A DNA stretch of 64,000 bases from a bacterium. Its GTDB lineage: Bacteria > Desulfobacterota > Deferrisomatia > Deferrisomatales > BM512. Numbering within the stretch: the first letter of the stretch is position 1; each line of letters opens with the position of its first letter. A model generated the notes under the pieces. The model was not told where the DNA came from and did not search any database. It saw nothing but the letters and a program-made list of their open reading frames with translations. Both the position numbers and the translations under genes were made by a program. This document shows, piece after piece, positions 1 to 8,127 of the stretch. The DNA is taken from positions 49,522 to 113,521 of the forward strand of contig SCTA01000001.1 in NCBI GenBank assembly GCA_004322275.1. Direction: 5' to 3'.

Positions 1-1443
1 CGGCTCGCCCTCTACGCCCGCATGATAAATCTTAACTGCGTCTGCGTCATAGAGACCCTGAACGAGCTTCCCCTCATCATCAGCCTCTCGCGGGAGATGA
101 AGGTGCGGCCGGTGCTGGGCGTGCGCATGAAGCTCTCCTCCACGGCGAGCGGCCTCTGGAAGGAATCGGGCGGCGACAGGTCGGTCTTCGGCCTTAACTC
201 CTCGCAGATAGTGGAGGTCGTAGACATCCTCAAGAAGGAGGGGATGCTCGACTGCCTCAAACTCCTCCACTACCACATCGGCTCGCAGATACCCAACATC
301 CGCCAGATACGAAACGGCCTGGTGGAGGCGTGCCGCGTCTACACCGGCCTCATCGAGGAGGGAGCGCCGATGGGCATGCTCGACCTCGGCGGCGGCCTGG
401 CGGTGGATTACGACGGCTCCCACACCAATTTCGCATCGAGCTGCAACTATACGATTGACGAATACTGCCGCGACGTAATCGAAGTGGTGATGGAGACCCT
501 CGGTGAAACCGACACGCCCCACCCGATTATAGTCACCGAATCGGGAAGGGCCACCGTCGCCTACTACTCGGTGCTGGTCTTCAACATTCTGGACGCAAGC
601 CGGTTCGCCGGAGACGACACCCTTCCTCCGCTCTCCGAAGAGCCCTCTACCGTCACGGCCAACATCCACGAGGCGGCCTCCAACCTTAGGGAAAAGAACC
701 TTCAGGAGATCTACCACGACGCCATCTACTACCGCGACGAGGCGAGAGACCTCTTCAAGCGCGGCGACATAGGCATACGCGAGCGCGCCCTCGTCGAGCG
801 CATCTTCTGGTACGCGATGCAGAAGATACAGCGGATACTGGAGGGGATGCGCTACGTGCCGGACGATTTCGAGGGTCTGGACGAGGCGATGAGCGACGTC
901 TATTACGGAAACCTCAGCGTCTTCCAGTCGCTGCCCGACGTCTGGGCGATAAACCAGATTCTCCCGGTGATGCCGATTCACCGCCTGGCGGAAGCCCCTA
1001 CGAGGAACGCCATAATCTCCGACATCACCTGTGACTGCGACGGCAAGATAGACCGCTTCATCGACCTTCAGGACGTTGCGCGGACCCTTCCCCTTCACGA
1101 GCTCAAGGACGGGGAGGACTACCTCGTCGGCGTCTTTCTGGTGGGCGCTTATCAGGAGACGCTGGGCGACCTGCACAACCTTCTCGGAGACACCAACGTC
1201 GCCTCCATACGGGTGGGCGAAAACGGCGAGATAGAGTACGTGCGCGAGCTGGAGGGCGATTCGGTTGAGGACGTTCTCTCTTACGTGGAGTACGACACCA
1301 AGGAGCTGATGAACCGCTTCCGCGAAAAGGCGGAGAAGGCCGTGCGCGAGGGAATCATCACCGGCCAGCAGCGAAGGGCGGTCACCAGCGCTTTCAACGC
1401 AGGGATGAGGGGCTATACTTATTACGAATCGGACGAGAGTTAG
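1..1443 (+). CDS. speA: Biosynthetic arginine decarboxylase, 5'-truncated by the window edge
   Basis: PLP-dependent decarboxylation of arginine to agmatine, the first step of putrescine synthesis by this route. The frame is open from base 1, so the ATG at 22 is internal and the true start lies outside the window. About 480 residues remain of a family usually near 630-660; the N-terminal part carrying the PLP lysine is missing. Visible family marks are LHYHIGSQ, the glycine-rich LDLGGGLAVDYDGS, the ESGRA motif, and the helical insert and beta-barrel C-terminus of SpeA. It ends 11 bases before the carboxyspermidine dehydrogenase gene, so agmatine made here should feed the spermidine pathway encoded by the next two genes; the agmatine-to-putrescine enzymes are not in view. 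Confidence 0.93.
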   Translation, partial: RLALYARMINLNCVCVIETLNELPLIISLSREMKVRPVLGVRMKLSSTASGLWKESGGDRSVFGLNSSQIVEVVDILKKEGMLDCLKLLHYHIGSQIPNIRQIRNGLVEACRVYTGLIEEGAPMGMLDLGGGLAVDYDGSHTNFASSCNYTIDEYCRDVIEVVMETLGETDTPHPIIVTESGRATVAYYSVLVFNILDASRFAGDDTLPPLSEEPSTVTANIHEAASNLREKNLQEIYHDAIYYRDEARDLFKRGDIGIRERALVERIFWYAMQKIQRILEGMRYVPDDFEGLDEAMSDVYYGNLSVFQSLPDVWAINQILPVMPIHRLAEAPTRNAIISDITCDCDGKIDRFIDLQDVARTLPLHELKDGEDYLVGVFLVGAYQETLGDLHNLLGDTNVASIRVGENGEIEYVRELEGDSVEDVLSYVEYDTKELMNRFREKAEKAVREGIITGQQRRAVTSAFNAGMRGYTYYESDES

Positions 1444-1454
1444 AGGATATCGAT

Positions 1455-2657
1455 ATGAAGAAGGTTCTGATAATAGGGGCGGGCGGAGTGGGGAGGGTCG
1501 TCGCGCACAAGTGCGCTCAGGCCGCCGAAGCGGGCATTTTCGGCGAAATCACCTTGGCTTCCCGCACAAAGTCCAAGTGCGACGCGATAGCCGCTGAGAT
1601 TAAATATCCCATAAAGACCGCGCAGGTGGACGCCGACAACGTCCCCGAGCTTACGGCGCTTCTGATCGCCGAGAAGCCCGCCATAGTGATAAACGTCGCC
1701 CTTCCCTATCAGGACCTGACGATCATGGACGCCTGCCTGAACGCCGGAGTCGATTACCTCGACACGGCCAACTACGAGCCTCTCGACGCCGCCAGATTCG
1801 AGTACAGCTGGCAGTGGGCCTATCAGGAAAGGTTCCGCGAGAAGGGGCTGATGGCCCTGCTCGGAAGCGGTTTCGACCCCGGCGTGACCAACGTCTTTAC
1901 CGCCCGCCTCGTCAAACACCACTTCGACGAGCTGCGGGAGATTGACATAATCGACGCCAACGCGGGGAGCCACGGCCAGCCCTTCGCTACCAACTTCAAC
2001 CCCGAGATAAACATCCGCGAGGTCACCGCCCCCTGCCGCCACTGGGAAAACGGCAAATGGGTGGAGACCGGGGCGCTGAAGACGAAGCGCGTCTTCGATT
2101 TTCCCGAAGCCATCGGCCCAATGAACATCTACAAGATGTATCACGAGGAGATGGAGTCGCTTGTAAAGCACTTCCCCTCGATTAAAAAGGCCCAGTTCTG
2201 GATGACCTTTTCCGACAATTACCTGAAACACCTCGAAGTGCTTCAGAACGTCGGGATGACCCGCATCGACGAGGTCGAATACAACGGCGTGAAGATCGTC
2301 CCCCTCCAGTTCCTCAAGGCCGTCCTTCCCGATCCGGGAAGTCTCGGAGCGCTTACGAAGGGGCGCACCTGTATAGGCGTCGTCGGCAGGGGAGTGAAGG
2401 ACGACAGGGAAAAGATGGTCTACGTCTACCAGATCTGCGACCACGAAGAAGCTTTCAAGGAGACCAATTCGCAGGCGATAAGCTACACCACCGGCGTTCC
2501 CGCCGTGGTCGGCGCGATAATGATGGCTACCGGCAAATGGCGCGGCCACGGCGTCTTCAACATGGAGCAGTTCGACCCCGATCCTTTCCTCAAGACGCTC
2601 GGCGAATACGGCCTGCCCTGGGTGGAGATATTCCCGAAAGACCTGCCGGAGCTTTGA
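1455..2657 (+). CDS. Carboxyspermidine/carboxynorspermidine dehydrogenase (saccharopine dehydrogenase-like)
   Basis: A 400-residue Rossmann-fold enzyme of the saccharopine dehydrogenase superfamily. The N-terminus MKKVLIIGAGGVGRVVAHK is a classic NAD(P)-binding GxGxxG loop, and the body carries the family stretches DTANYEP and GFDPGVTNVF. By family knowledge it reductively condenses aspartate semialdehyde with putrescine to carboxyspermidine (or with diaminopropane to carboxynorspermidine). A lysine-pathway saccharopine dehydrogenase is the alternative, but the position between speA and nspC, one base from nspC, argues strongly for the polyamine role. A plausible ribosome site precedes the ATG just after the speA stop. 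Confidence 0.9.
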   Translation: MKKVLIIGAGGVGRVVAHKCAQAAEAGIFGEITLASRTKSKCDAIAAEIKYPIKTAQVDADNVPELTALLIAEKPAIVINVALPYQDLTIMDACLNAGVDYLDTANYEPLDAARFEYSWQWAYQERFREKGLMALLGSGFDPGVTNVFTARLVKHHFDELREIDIIDANAGSHGQPFATNFNPEINIREVTAPCRHWENGKWVETGALKTKRVFDFPEAIGPMNIYKMYHEEMESLVKHFPSIKKAQFWMTFSDNYLKHLEVLQNVGMTRIDEVEYNGVKIVPLQFLKAVLPDPGSLGALTKGRTCIGVVGRGVKDDREKMVYVYQICDHEEAFKETNSQAISYTTGVPAVVGAIMMATGKWRGHGVFNMEQFDPDPFLKTLGEYGLPWVEIFPKDLPEL

Positions 2658-2658
2658 T

Positions 2659-3813
2659 TTGTCGGAGATAAACGTCGAGAGGATCATGGAGCTGGCCCCG
2701 TCCCCGGCCTACGTCGTGGACATGGGCAAGCTGCGCGATAACCTCGAAACGCTGGACTCCGTCCAGAAGAGGAGCGGCGCGAAGATTCTCCTCGCGCTCA
2801 AGGGTTTTTCCATGTGGAGCGTCTTTCCGGAGATACGAAAGACCCTTCACGGCGTTTGCGCCAGCTCGCCGTGGGAGGCCCGCCTCGGGCGCGAGGAGTT
2901 CGGCAGGGAGGTGCATACCTTCGCCGCCGGTTTTCGCGAAAGGGACATCCCCGGCCTCCTTTCGACCTCCAACCACCTGGTCTTCAACTCCTTCGGCCAG
3001 TTCGAGCGCTTCCGGCCATTCTGGGAACCGGAGGCGGGCAGAGTCTCGATCGGCCTTCGCGTCAATCCCGAGCACTCGGAGGGTGCGACGCCCATCTACG
3101 ACCCCTGCGCTCCCTGCTCGCGCCTCGGCATAAAAAGGGAGGAGTTCGAGGGAAGGTCGCTCGCCGGAGTCGAGGGACTCCACTTCCACACCCTCTGCGA
3201 GCAACTTTTCGAGCCGCTTTCGCGCACCGCGAAGGTTTTCGAGGAGAAGTTCGGGGAGTTTCTGCCGAAGATGAAGTGGCTGAACCTCGGCGGCGGCCAC
3301 CACATCACCCGCGAAGGCTACGACCTTGAGGGGCTGGTGGAGCTCGTGAAACACTTCAGGGGGAAATACGGGGTCGAGGTCTACCTTGAGCCGGGAGAGG
3401 CGATTGCGCTTGGCACCGGCGTCCTCGTGGGAACCGTGCTCGATATCGTCAGGAACGTCTCGGAGATAGCAATTCTGGACATCTCCGCCGCCTGCCACAT
3501 GCCGGACGTGCTGGAAATGCCCTACCGCCCGCCCCTCCACAAGGGGTTTTCACCCGGAGAAAAGTCCAACACCTACCGGCTGGCCGGGCCTTCGTGTCTC
3601 GCGGGAGACGTGATAGGCGACTGGTCTTTCGAGGAACCCCTGCACATCGGGGGAAGGATCGCCTTCCTGGATCAGGCGCACTACACGATGGTCAAGAACA
3701 CCACCTTCAACGGGATCGAGCTCCCCTCCATCTGCACCTTCGAGCCCCTCACCGGAGAGCTGAAAACGGTAAGGACTTTCGGCTACGAGGATTTCAGGAA
3801 CCGCCTCTCCTAG
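2659..3813 (+). CDS. nspC: Carboxy(nor)spermidine decarboxylase
   Basis: PLP enzyme of the alanine-racemase fold that decarboxylates carboxyspermidine to spermidine. The motif ILLALKGFSMWSVF holds the Schiff-base lysine near residue 48; EARLGREEFG, the LNLGGGHHITR loop, CHMPDVLEMPYRPPL and AGPSCLAGDVIGDW are typical of the family, and the length (384) is normal. I take the TTG at 2659 as start: GGAG lies seven bases upstream and the previous stop is one base away. An ATG at 2686 would remove nine residues. Together with the two preceding genes this makes a speA-CASDH-nspC spermidine operon that needs no S-adenosylmethionine decarboxylase. Confidence 0.93.
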   Translation: MSEINVERIMELAPSPAYVVDMGKLRDNLETLDSVQKRSGAKILLALKGFSMWSVFPEIRKTLHGVCASSPWEARLGREEFGREVHTFAAGFRERDIPGLLSTSNHLVFNSFGQFERFRPFWEPEAGRVSIGLRVNPEHSEGATPIYDPCAPCSRLGIKREEFEGRSLAGVEGLHFHTLCEQLFEPLSRTAKVFEEKFGEFLPKMKWLNLGGGHHITREGYDLEGLVELVKHFRGKYGVEVYLEPGEAIALGTGVLVGTVLDIVRNVSEIAILDISAACHMPDVLEMPYRPPLHKGFSPGEKSNTYRLAGPSCLAGDVIGDWSFEEPLHIGGRIAFLDQAHYTMVKNTTFNGIELPSICTFEPLTGELKTVRTFGYEDFRNRLS

Positions 3814-3825
3814 ATTTTACAGCCT

Positions 3826-5928
3826 TCACTCCTGCCTGATCTTCCTCAGTTCTTCCACCGTTTCTCCGTCGCCGGGGTTCAGCCTCAACGCTTCTTCGAG
3901 GTGTTCAGCGGCTTCCTTCCTGTTTCCGGTCGCGGCGTACACCTTGCCGAGGTTAAGGTGGGCCACACTGTCTTCCGGCGCGAGCAAGAGGTACTTTTTG
4001 TATTGATCAATGGCGAGATTGTTTTCCCCAGTCTGCGAGGCGGCGAGGGCGAGGTAGAAATTTCCCTTAAGATGGGCGGGGTCGAGCCGTACCGCTTCCC
4101 GGAACTCCCCCACGGCTTCCCGAAGCTGTTTTAACCTCGCAAGCTCAAGTCCAGCGCCTATATGCGCCTCGGGGTCGTTCGGCTCTATCCGGGCGGCTTC
4201 CCTGAACTGGACCAGTGCTCCGGCGTGGTCGCCCTTTTTGGCCAGCATCTGCCCGTATTCGTACCGGCCCTTGAAACTGTCCGGATTTATCTCGAAAAGA
4301 GTTTTGAAGGGCTCCTCCGCCACCTCGAATTTCCCCGTTTCCGATACCGCCCTGCCGAGGTAGAGGATAGCGTTCTGGTTCGTCGGAGTCAGCTCCAGTG
4401 CTTTCAGGGCGCTTTCTTCCGCGTTGGGGTAAAACCTCTTTTCAAGGTAGATGCGGGCGTTTTCCTCGTATATCAGCGAAGGGTCGCTGCCGTTCAGTTC
4501 CGACGCTTTTTTGAATGCGGCGTCCGATTTCTTCATGTTCCCCATATTGGAATACAAAAAGCCGAGGTCCCGGTAGACCTCGGGATCGTCGGGATCTTTG
4601 GCTATGGAATCCTCATAGAGCCGTATCGCTTCTTCAAAATTTCTTGAGTTGGTTAGGGCCCCGGCGAGCATTCTTTCGGCGAAAACGCTTCCGGTCTCTT
4701 CGTAGGTGTATTTGAAAAATGTATAGCTGTCCTTCCAGAGTGAAAGCTGAAAGGAGGCGCGGGCCGTGAGGGCGACGAGGCAGATTACGAACACATACGT
4801 TGCCGCGCGGCGAAGTCTTTCCCGCTCGCCGATAATTCCGTCGATTCCCCATACCGCCATGAAGGAAAGCCCCATGGCGGGAAGATATGTAAAGCGGTCG
4901 GCTACCGTGTTCAGGCCGAGAGTCAGGATTCCGCTCACGGGGAGGAGGGCTGTAAGGTACCAGAGCCAGCCTGCCGGAATTGCGTACGATATTCTGCGGG
5001 CTCTGAAGATTAAATAAGTCGCCGCCAGCAGAAAAAGCGCCGCCAAAAGAACCCAGAGGCCTGTCAGGATGAAGGAGTCGCCTCGCGGCAGCATAAAAAG
5101 TCTGGTGGGCCAGACAGTCTTGCCGACGTAATAGAGGTTCGAGGTTATGGCGTCGGTCAGATTGTCGGTCCAGGGGGGGGGATCACCGTCTCCGAGACTG
5201 ACCTTCTGCGAAATCATGGTCGTGACGGAAAAGACCGCCGAAAGGACGAAAAAGGGGATCTTCCCGCGAAGTGACGCCAGGAGATTCTTCCGCGAGAAGC
5301 CTCCTTCATATTTTCGTATCGGCCAGAAATCCGTTATTACGAGAATCACCGAGAGCACGGCCACTGTGGGTTTGGCTGCGAGCCCGGCGAACATCGCCGC
5401 TACCGACGCGATATACCATGTCCATCGGTCCTTCTGGCGGTGAAGAAGGTAAAGGAGGAGGCAGAGAAGGAAGAAAAAGCCGGAAAGGGTGTCCTTCCTC
5501 TCGGTCACCCAGGCGACGGACTCAACCCGAAGGGGGTGGAGCGCCCAGAGAGAGGCCGCAAAAAAACTCTTCCAGGGCGAGCCGGTTGCGAGGTTGAGAA
5601 ACGAGAAGAGCAAAAGCGCGTTCAAGGCATGCAAGATGAAGTTCGTGCGGTGATAGGCCCCCGGATTAACTCCGAAAAATTCGGTATCCGCCATGAGGGA
5701 CAGCCAGGTCATGGGCATCCAGAAATTGTTTCTCGGCTCGGTCAGGGCGGTTTTGACGCCGCTCCAGGTCAGTCCGCCCTTGACGACCTTGTTTTCCATC
5801 ACGTATTCGGCATCGTCGACGTTGATGTAATCATAATTTCTGGAGGGAAGGTAAAGGGCGGCTACCGCGACAAAAAGGAGCGCCGCCAGAAGCAGGGGTT
5901 TATGCTGTTTTAAGGATTGATCAGTCAT
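3826..5928 (-). CDS. TMTC-like membrane protein with C-terminal TPRs (paralog 1 of 8)
   Basis: Last gene of the eight-paralog minus-strand array; 700 residues. The N-terminal half is polytopic: a first membrane helix at about 11-27, then D38-D39 in a short INVDDAEYV loop, HPLRVESVAWVTERKD at about 131-146, further helices, and ADRFTYLP at about 343-350. This order (acidic pair in the first loop, conserved His-Pro stretch, late A-[DE]-R-x-x-YLP) matches GT-C glycosyltransferases of the TMTC/PMT kind. From about 417 to the end are some eight TPRs. ATG start overlaps the stop of the upstream paralog as ATGA. A role as protein O-glycosyltransferase is inferred from fold and motifs, not shown; the TPRs may select the acceptor. 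It converges on nspC, 12 bases away. Confidence 0.85.
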   Translation of the reverse strand: MTDQSLKQHKPLLLAALLFVAVAALYLPSRNYDYINVDDAEYVMENKVVKGGLTWSGVKTALTEPRNNFWMPMTWLSLMADTEFFGVNPGAYHRTNFILHALNALLLFSFLNLATGSPWKSFFAASLWALHPLRVESVAWVTERKDTLSGFFFLLCLLLYLLHRQKDRWTWYIASVAAMFAGLAAKPTVAVLSVILVITDFWPIRKYEGGFSRKNLLASLRGKIPFFVLSAVFSVTTMISQKVSLGDGDPPPWTDNLTDAITSNLYYVGKTVWPTRLFMLPRGDSFILTGLWVLLAALFLLAATYLIFRARRISYAIPAGWLWYLTALLPVSGILTLGLNTVADRFTYLPAMGLSFMAVWGIDGIIGERERLRRAATYVFVICLVALTARASFQLSLWKDSYTFFKYTYEETGSVFAERMLAGALTNSRNFEEAIRLYEDSIAKDPDDPEVYRDLGFLYSNMGNMKKSDAAFKKASELNGSDPSLIYEENARIYLEKRFYPNAEESALKALELTPTNQNAILYLGRAVSETGKFEVAEEPFKTLFEINPDSFKGRYEYGQMLAKKGDHAGALVQFREAARIEPNDPEAHIGAGLELARLKQLREAVGEFREAVRLDPAHLKGNFYLALAASQTGENNLAIDQYKKYLLLAPEDSVAHLNLGKVYAATGNRKEAAEHLEEALRLNPGDGETVEELRKIRQE

Positions 5929-8108
5929 CTGCCCAGTTTCCTCAGCCAGTCTCTCGCTTCCTCGTCGGAAGGGTCGATACGTACGACTTCTTCAAAATGG
6001 CGCGCCGCCTCCCCCTTGTCGCCCGCTTTTATGAGGAGCGCTGCCAGATTGTAGTGTGAAACGGCGTCGTTTGGAACAAGGGCGAGATGTTTTTTATAGT
6101 ATTCCCTTGCCAGTTCGTCGCGGCCAAGGCGGGAAGCGGCGAGCGCGAGGTTGAAGTTCACCGCCGGGTCGTCAGGGGCTTTCTTTACCGCTTCTTTGAA
6201 ACTCGCAAGGGCTTGCTCGATGTTCCCTTCTCCGGCGCTTATCAGGCCGAGCTGCAGATGAGCCTGGGGGTGGGTGGGAGACGCCCGCAGCACCTCGCCG
6301 AACCTCTCCCGCGCCTCGGCGGCCCTGCCCAGCCTGACCAGCAAAAGACCGTAATTGAAATTTGAGCCTACGTCGCCGGGGGTCAGGGAAAGGGCTTTTT
6401 TGTATAAGCGCTCCGCTTCGGGGAAATCCCCTCTTGCTTCGGCGTTCTCAGCCAGATAGAAATCCGCGCTGCCCGGATCCATCCCGTTCGCTCTTTCAAG
6501 AATGGCTACAGCATCGTCGAAGCGGCCCGTTTTTGTAAAGACCTGGCCGAAGATAAGCAGCGCGTCGGAATATTGCGGATCTATGTCGAGGGCTCTTTGA
6601 GCGTGGTCCAGCGCCATTTTATAGTTTTTGAGCTTGATCGCGCAAAAGGCGATGTTGTAATGGGCTTCCAGGTTTTCTGGATCCAGTGCCAACATCTCCA
6701 TGAAGGAGGCGACGGCATCGACGTAGCGCTCTTTTTTCCGCAGGTACGTGCCCATGAAAAGGTGGGTGGCGGGGTCGTCGGGCTGTTTTTCCAGAGAGCT
6801 TTTGAGATACTTTTCGGCCTGATCCAGCTCGTCGTTGACGAGGTAATAATTCCCGAGGAGCTTTTCGGAAAACGCATCGCTCCTCGTGACCGAGAGGTTG
6901 TGACTAAAAAAGGTAAGTCCATTCTTCCAGTAGGAGAGTTGGACGACGGAAAGGTAAGAAAGAAATCCCACGGCGAAAAGAGCAAGGGCCGCGAGAGGTT
7001 TTCTAAGCCCGTGGTTCTCGCCCGCCAGGGCGTCGATTCCCCAGACTGCGGCGATGGCGACGCCCATGTGGGGCAGGTAGGTGAAATGGTCGGCCACCAT
7101 GTAGAGGCCGACCGCCACTACCCCGCTGACGGGGAAGAGGGCGGTAAGGTACCAGAACCACCCCGCGAGCACTCCGGGAGATGACTTTCTCGCTCTCCAC
7201 GCCCCGAGGGAAATTGCGGCGAGCGCCAGTACGGCCGCAACGAACCAGACCCCGGTGTATTTCGTCGCGGTTGACCTGTCCTGCATCACGAGATCGAAGG
7301 GCCAGACGGTGCGGAAGAGGTAGTGGAGGTAGGAAGTCGCCACGCTGACCGCGCGAGAGTCGAGTGGAACCCTTCCGAGAGGGTGGATGTAGGCTTTCAG
7401 CAGGAAAACCGTGGCAAGGGAAAGAACTATCGAGAGGGCGAAAAAGGGCGCTTTTTCCAGCAGAAGTTTTTTCGGATTTTCGCGGCCGATTCTTCCAAGG
7501 GGCCAGAAATCGACGGCGAGAAGAACGAGGGGCATTATGACGAGAATCGGTTTCGCGCCGTAGCCGAGAAACATCATGAGGAGCGAGGCGGCGTACCAGG
7601 CGATTTTCTTGTTCTTCGCGTATTCGAGATACGAAAGGAGGCAAAGGAGAAAAAAGAATCCCGAAACCAGATCCTTTCTCTCCGCTACCCACGCCACGGA
7701 TTCGACTCTCATGGGGTGAAGAGCCCACAGGGCAGCGGCGAAAAAACTCTTCCACGGGGATTTCGTCGCCCCGTACAGAAAAAGGAAAAACAAAAGTCCG
7801 TTCAGCGAGTGGAGGATTGCGTTAGTCCTGTGAAACCCTCCCGCTTTTATACCGAAAAATTCCGAGTCCGCCATCAGGGTGAGCTGGGTCATCGGAGCCC
7901 ACAGCTTCTGGTGGAGTTGGGTGAAAGCCTCCCTGACTCCGGAGAGGGTGAGCCCTCTTTTTACCAGAGAGCTGTCGGTCACGTAATCGGCGTCGTCCAG
8001 ATTGATGAAATCGAAACCGGACGACCTTAAGTAAACCAAAAGCACCGCGATCGCCAGAAAGCCGGCCAGGACAAAGGGCAATTTTTTGGAGGAAAGGAGG
8101 GCCTTCAA
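5925..8108 (-). CDS. TMTC-like membrane protein with C-terminal TPRs (paralog 2 of 8)
   Basis: 727 residues with the same plan as its neighbours: D38-D39 in INLDDADYV, HPMRVESVAWVAERKD, and the late motif in its histidine form, ADHFTYLPHMG, where paralog 1 has ADRF. About nine TPRs follow, one of them shortened around DFYLAENAEARGD. Sequence outside the core motifs is closest to paralog 5 (both carry TGVWF.AAVL and ADHFTYLPHMG). The start is TTG at 8108 with only a weak AGGGA upstream; 19 bases separate it from the upstream paralog. Coupling to paralog 1 by the four-base ATGA overlap suggests one transcript. Function as a GT-C glycosyltransferase is inferred. Confidence 0.83.
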   Translation of the reverse strand: MKALLSSKKLPFVLAGFLAIAVLLVYLRSSGFDFINLDDADYVTDSSLVKRGLTLSGVREAFTQLHQKLWAPMTQLTLMADSEFFGIKAGGFHRTNAILHSLNGLLFFLFLYGATKSPWKSFFAAALWALHPMRVESVAWVAERKDLVSGFFFLLCLLSYLEYAKNKKIAWYAASLLMMFLGYGAKPILVIMPLVLLAVDFWPLGRIGRENPKKLLLEKAPFFALSIVLSLATVFLLKAYIHPLGRVPLDSRAVSVATSYLHYLFRTVWPFDLVMQDRSTATKYTGVWFVAAVLALAAISLGAWRARKSSPGVLAGWFWYLTALFPVSGVVAVGLYMVADHFTYLPHMGVAIAAVWGIDALAGENHGLRKPLAALALFAVGFLSYLSVVQLSYWKNGLTFFSHNLSVTRSDAFSEKLLGNYYLVNDELDQAEKYLKSSLEKQPDDPATHLFMGTYLRKKERYVDAVASFMEMLALDPENLEAHYNIAFCAIKLKNYKMALDHAQRALDIDPQYSDALLIFGQVFTKTGRFDDAVAILERANGMDPGSADFYLAENAEARGDFPEAERLYKKALSLTPGDVGSNFNYGLLLVRLGRAAEARERFGEVLRASPTHPQAHLQLGLISAGEGNIEQALASFKEAVKKAPDDPAVNFNLALAASRLGRDELAREYYKKHLALVPNDAVSHYNLAALLIKAGDKGEAARHFEEVVRIDPSDEEARDWLRKLGR

Positions 8109-8127
8109 TATGGTAAATCCCTGGGGT

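Noticed and set aside
1440..2687. 415-residue minus-strand frame opposite the carboxyspermidine dehydrogenase
   Set aside because: Shadow frame; repetitive Val/Gly/Asp composition typical of antisense GC-rich codons.
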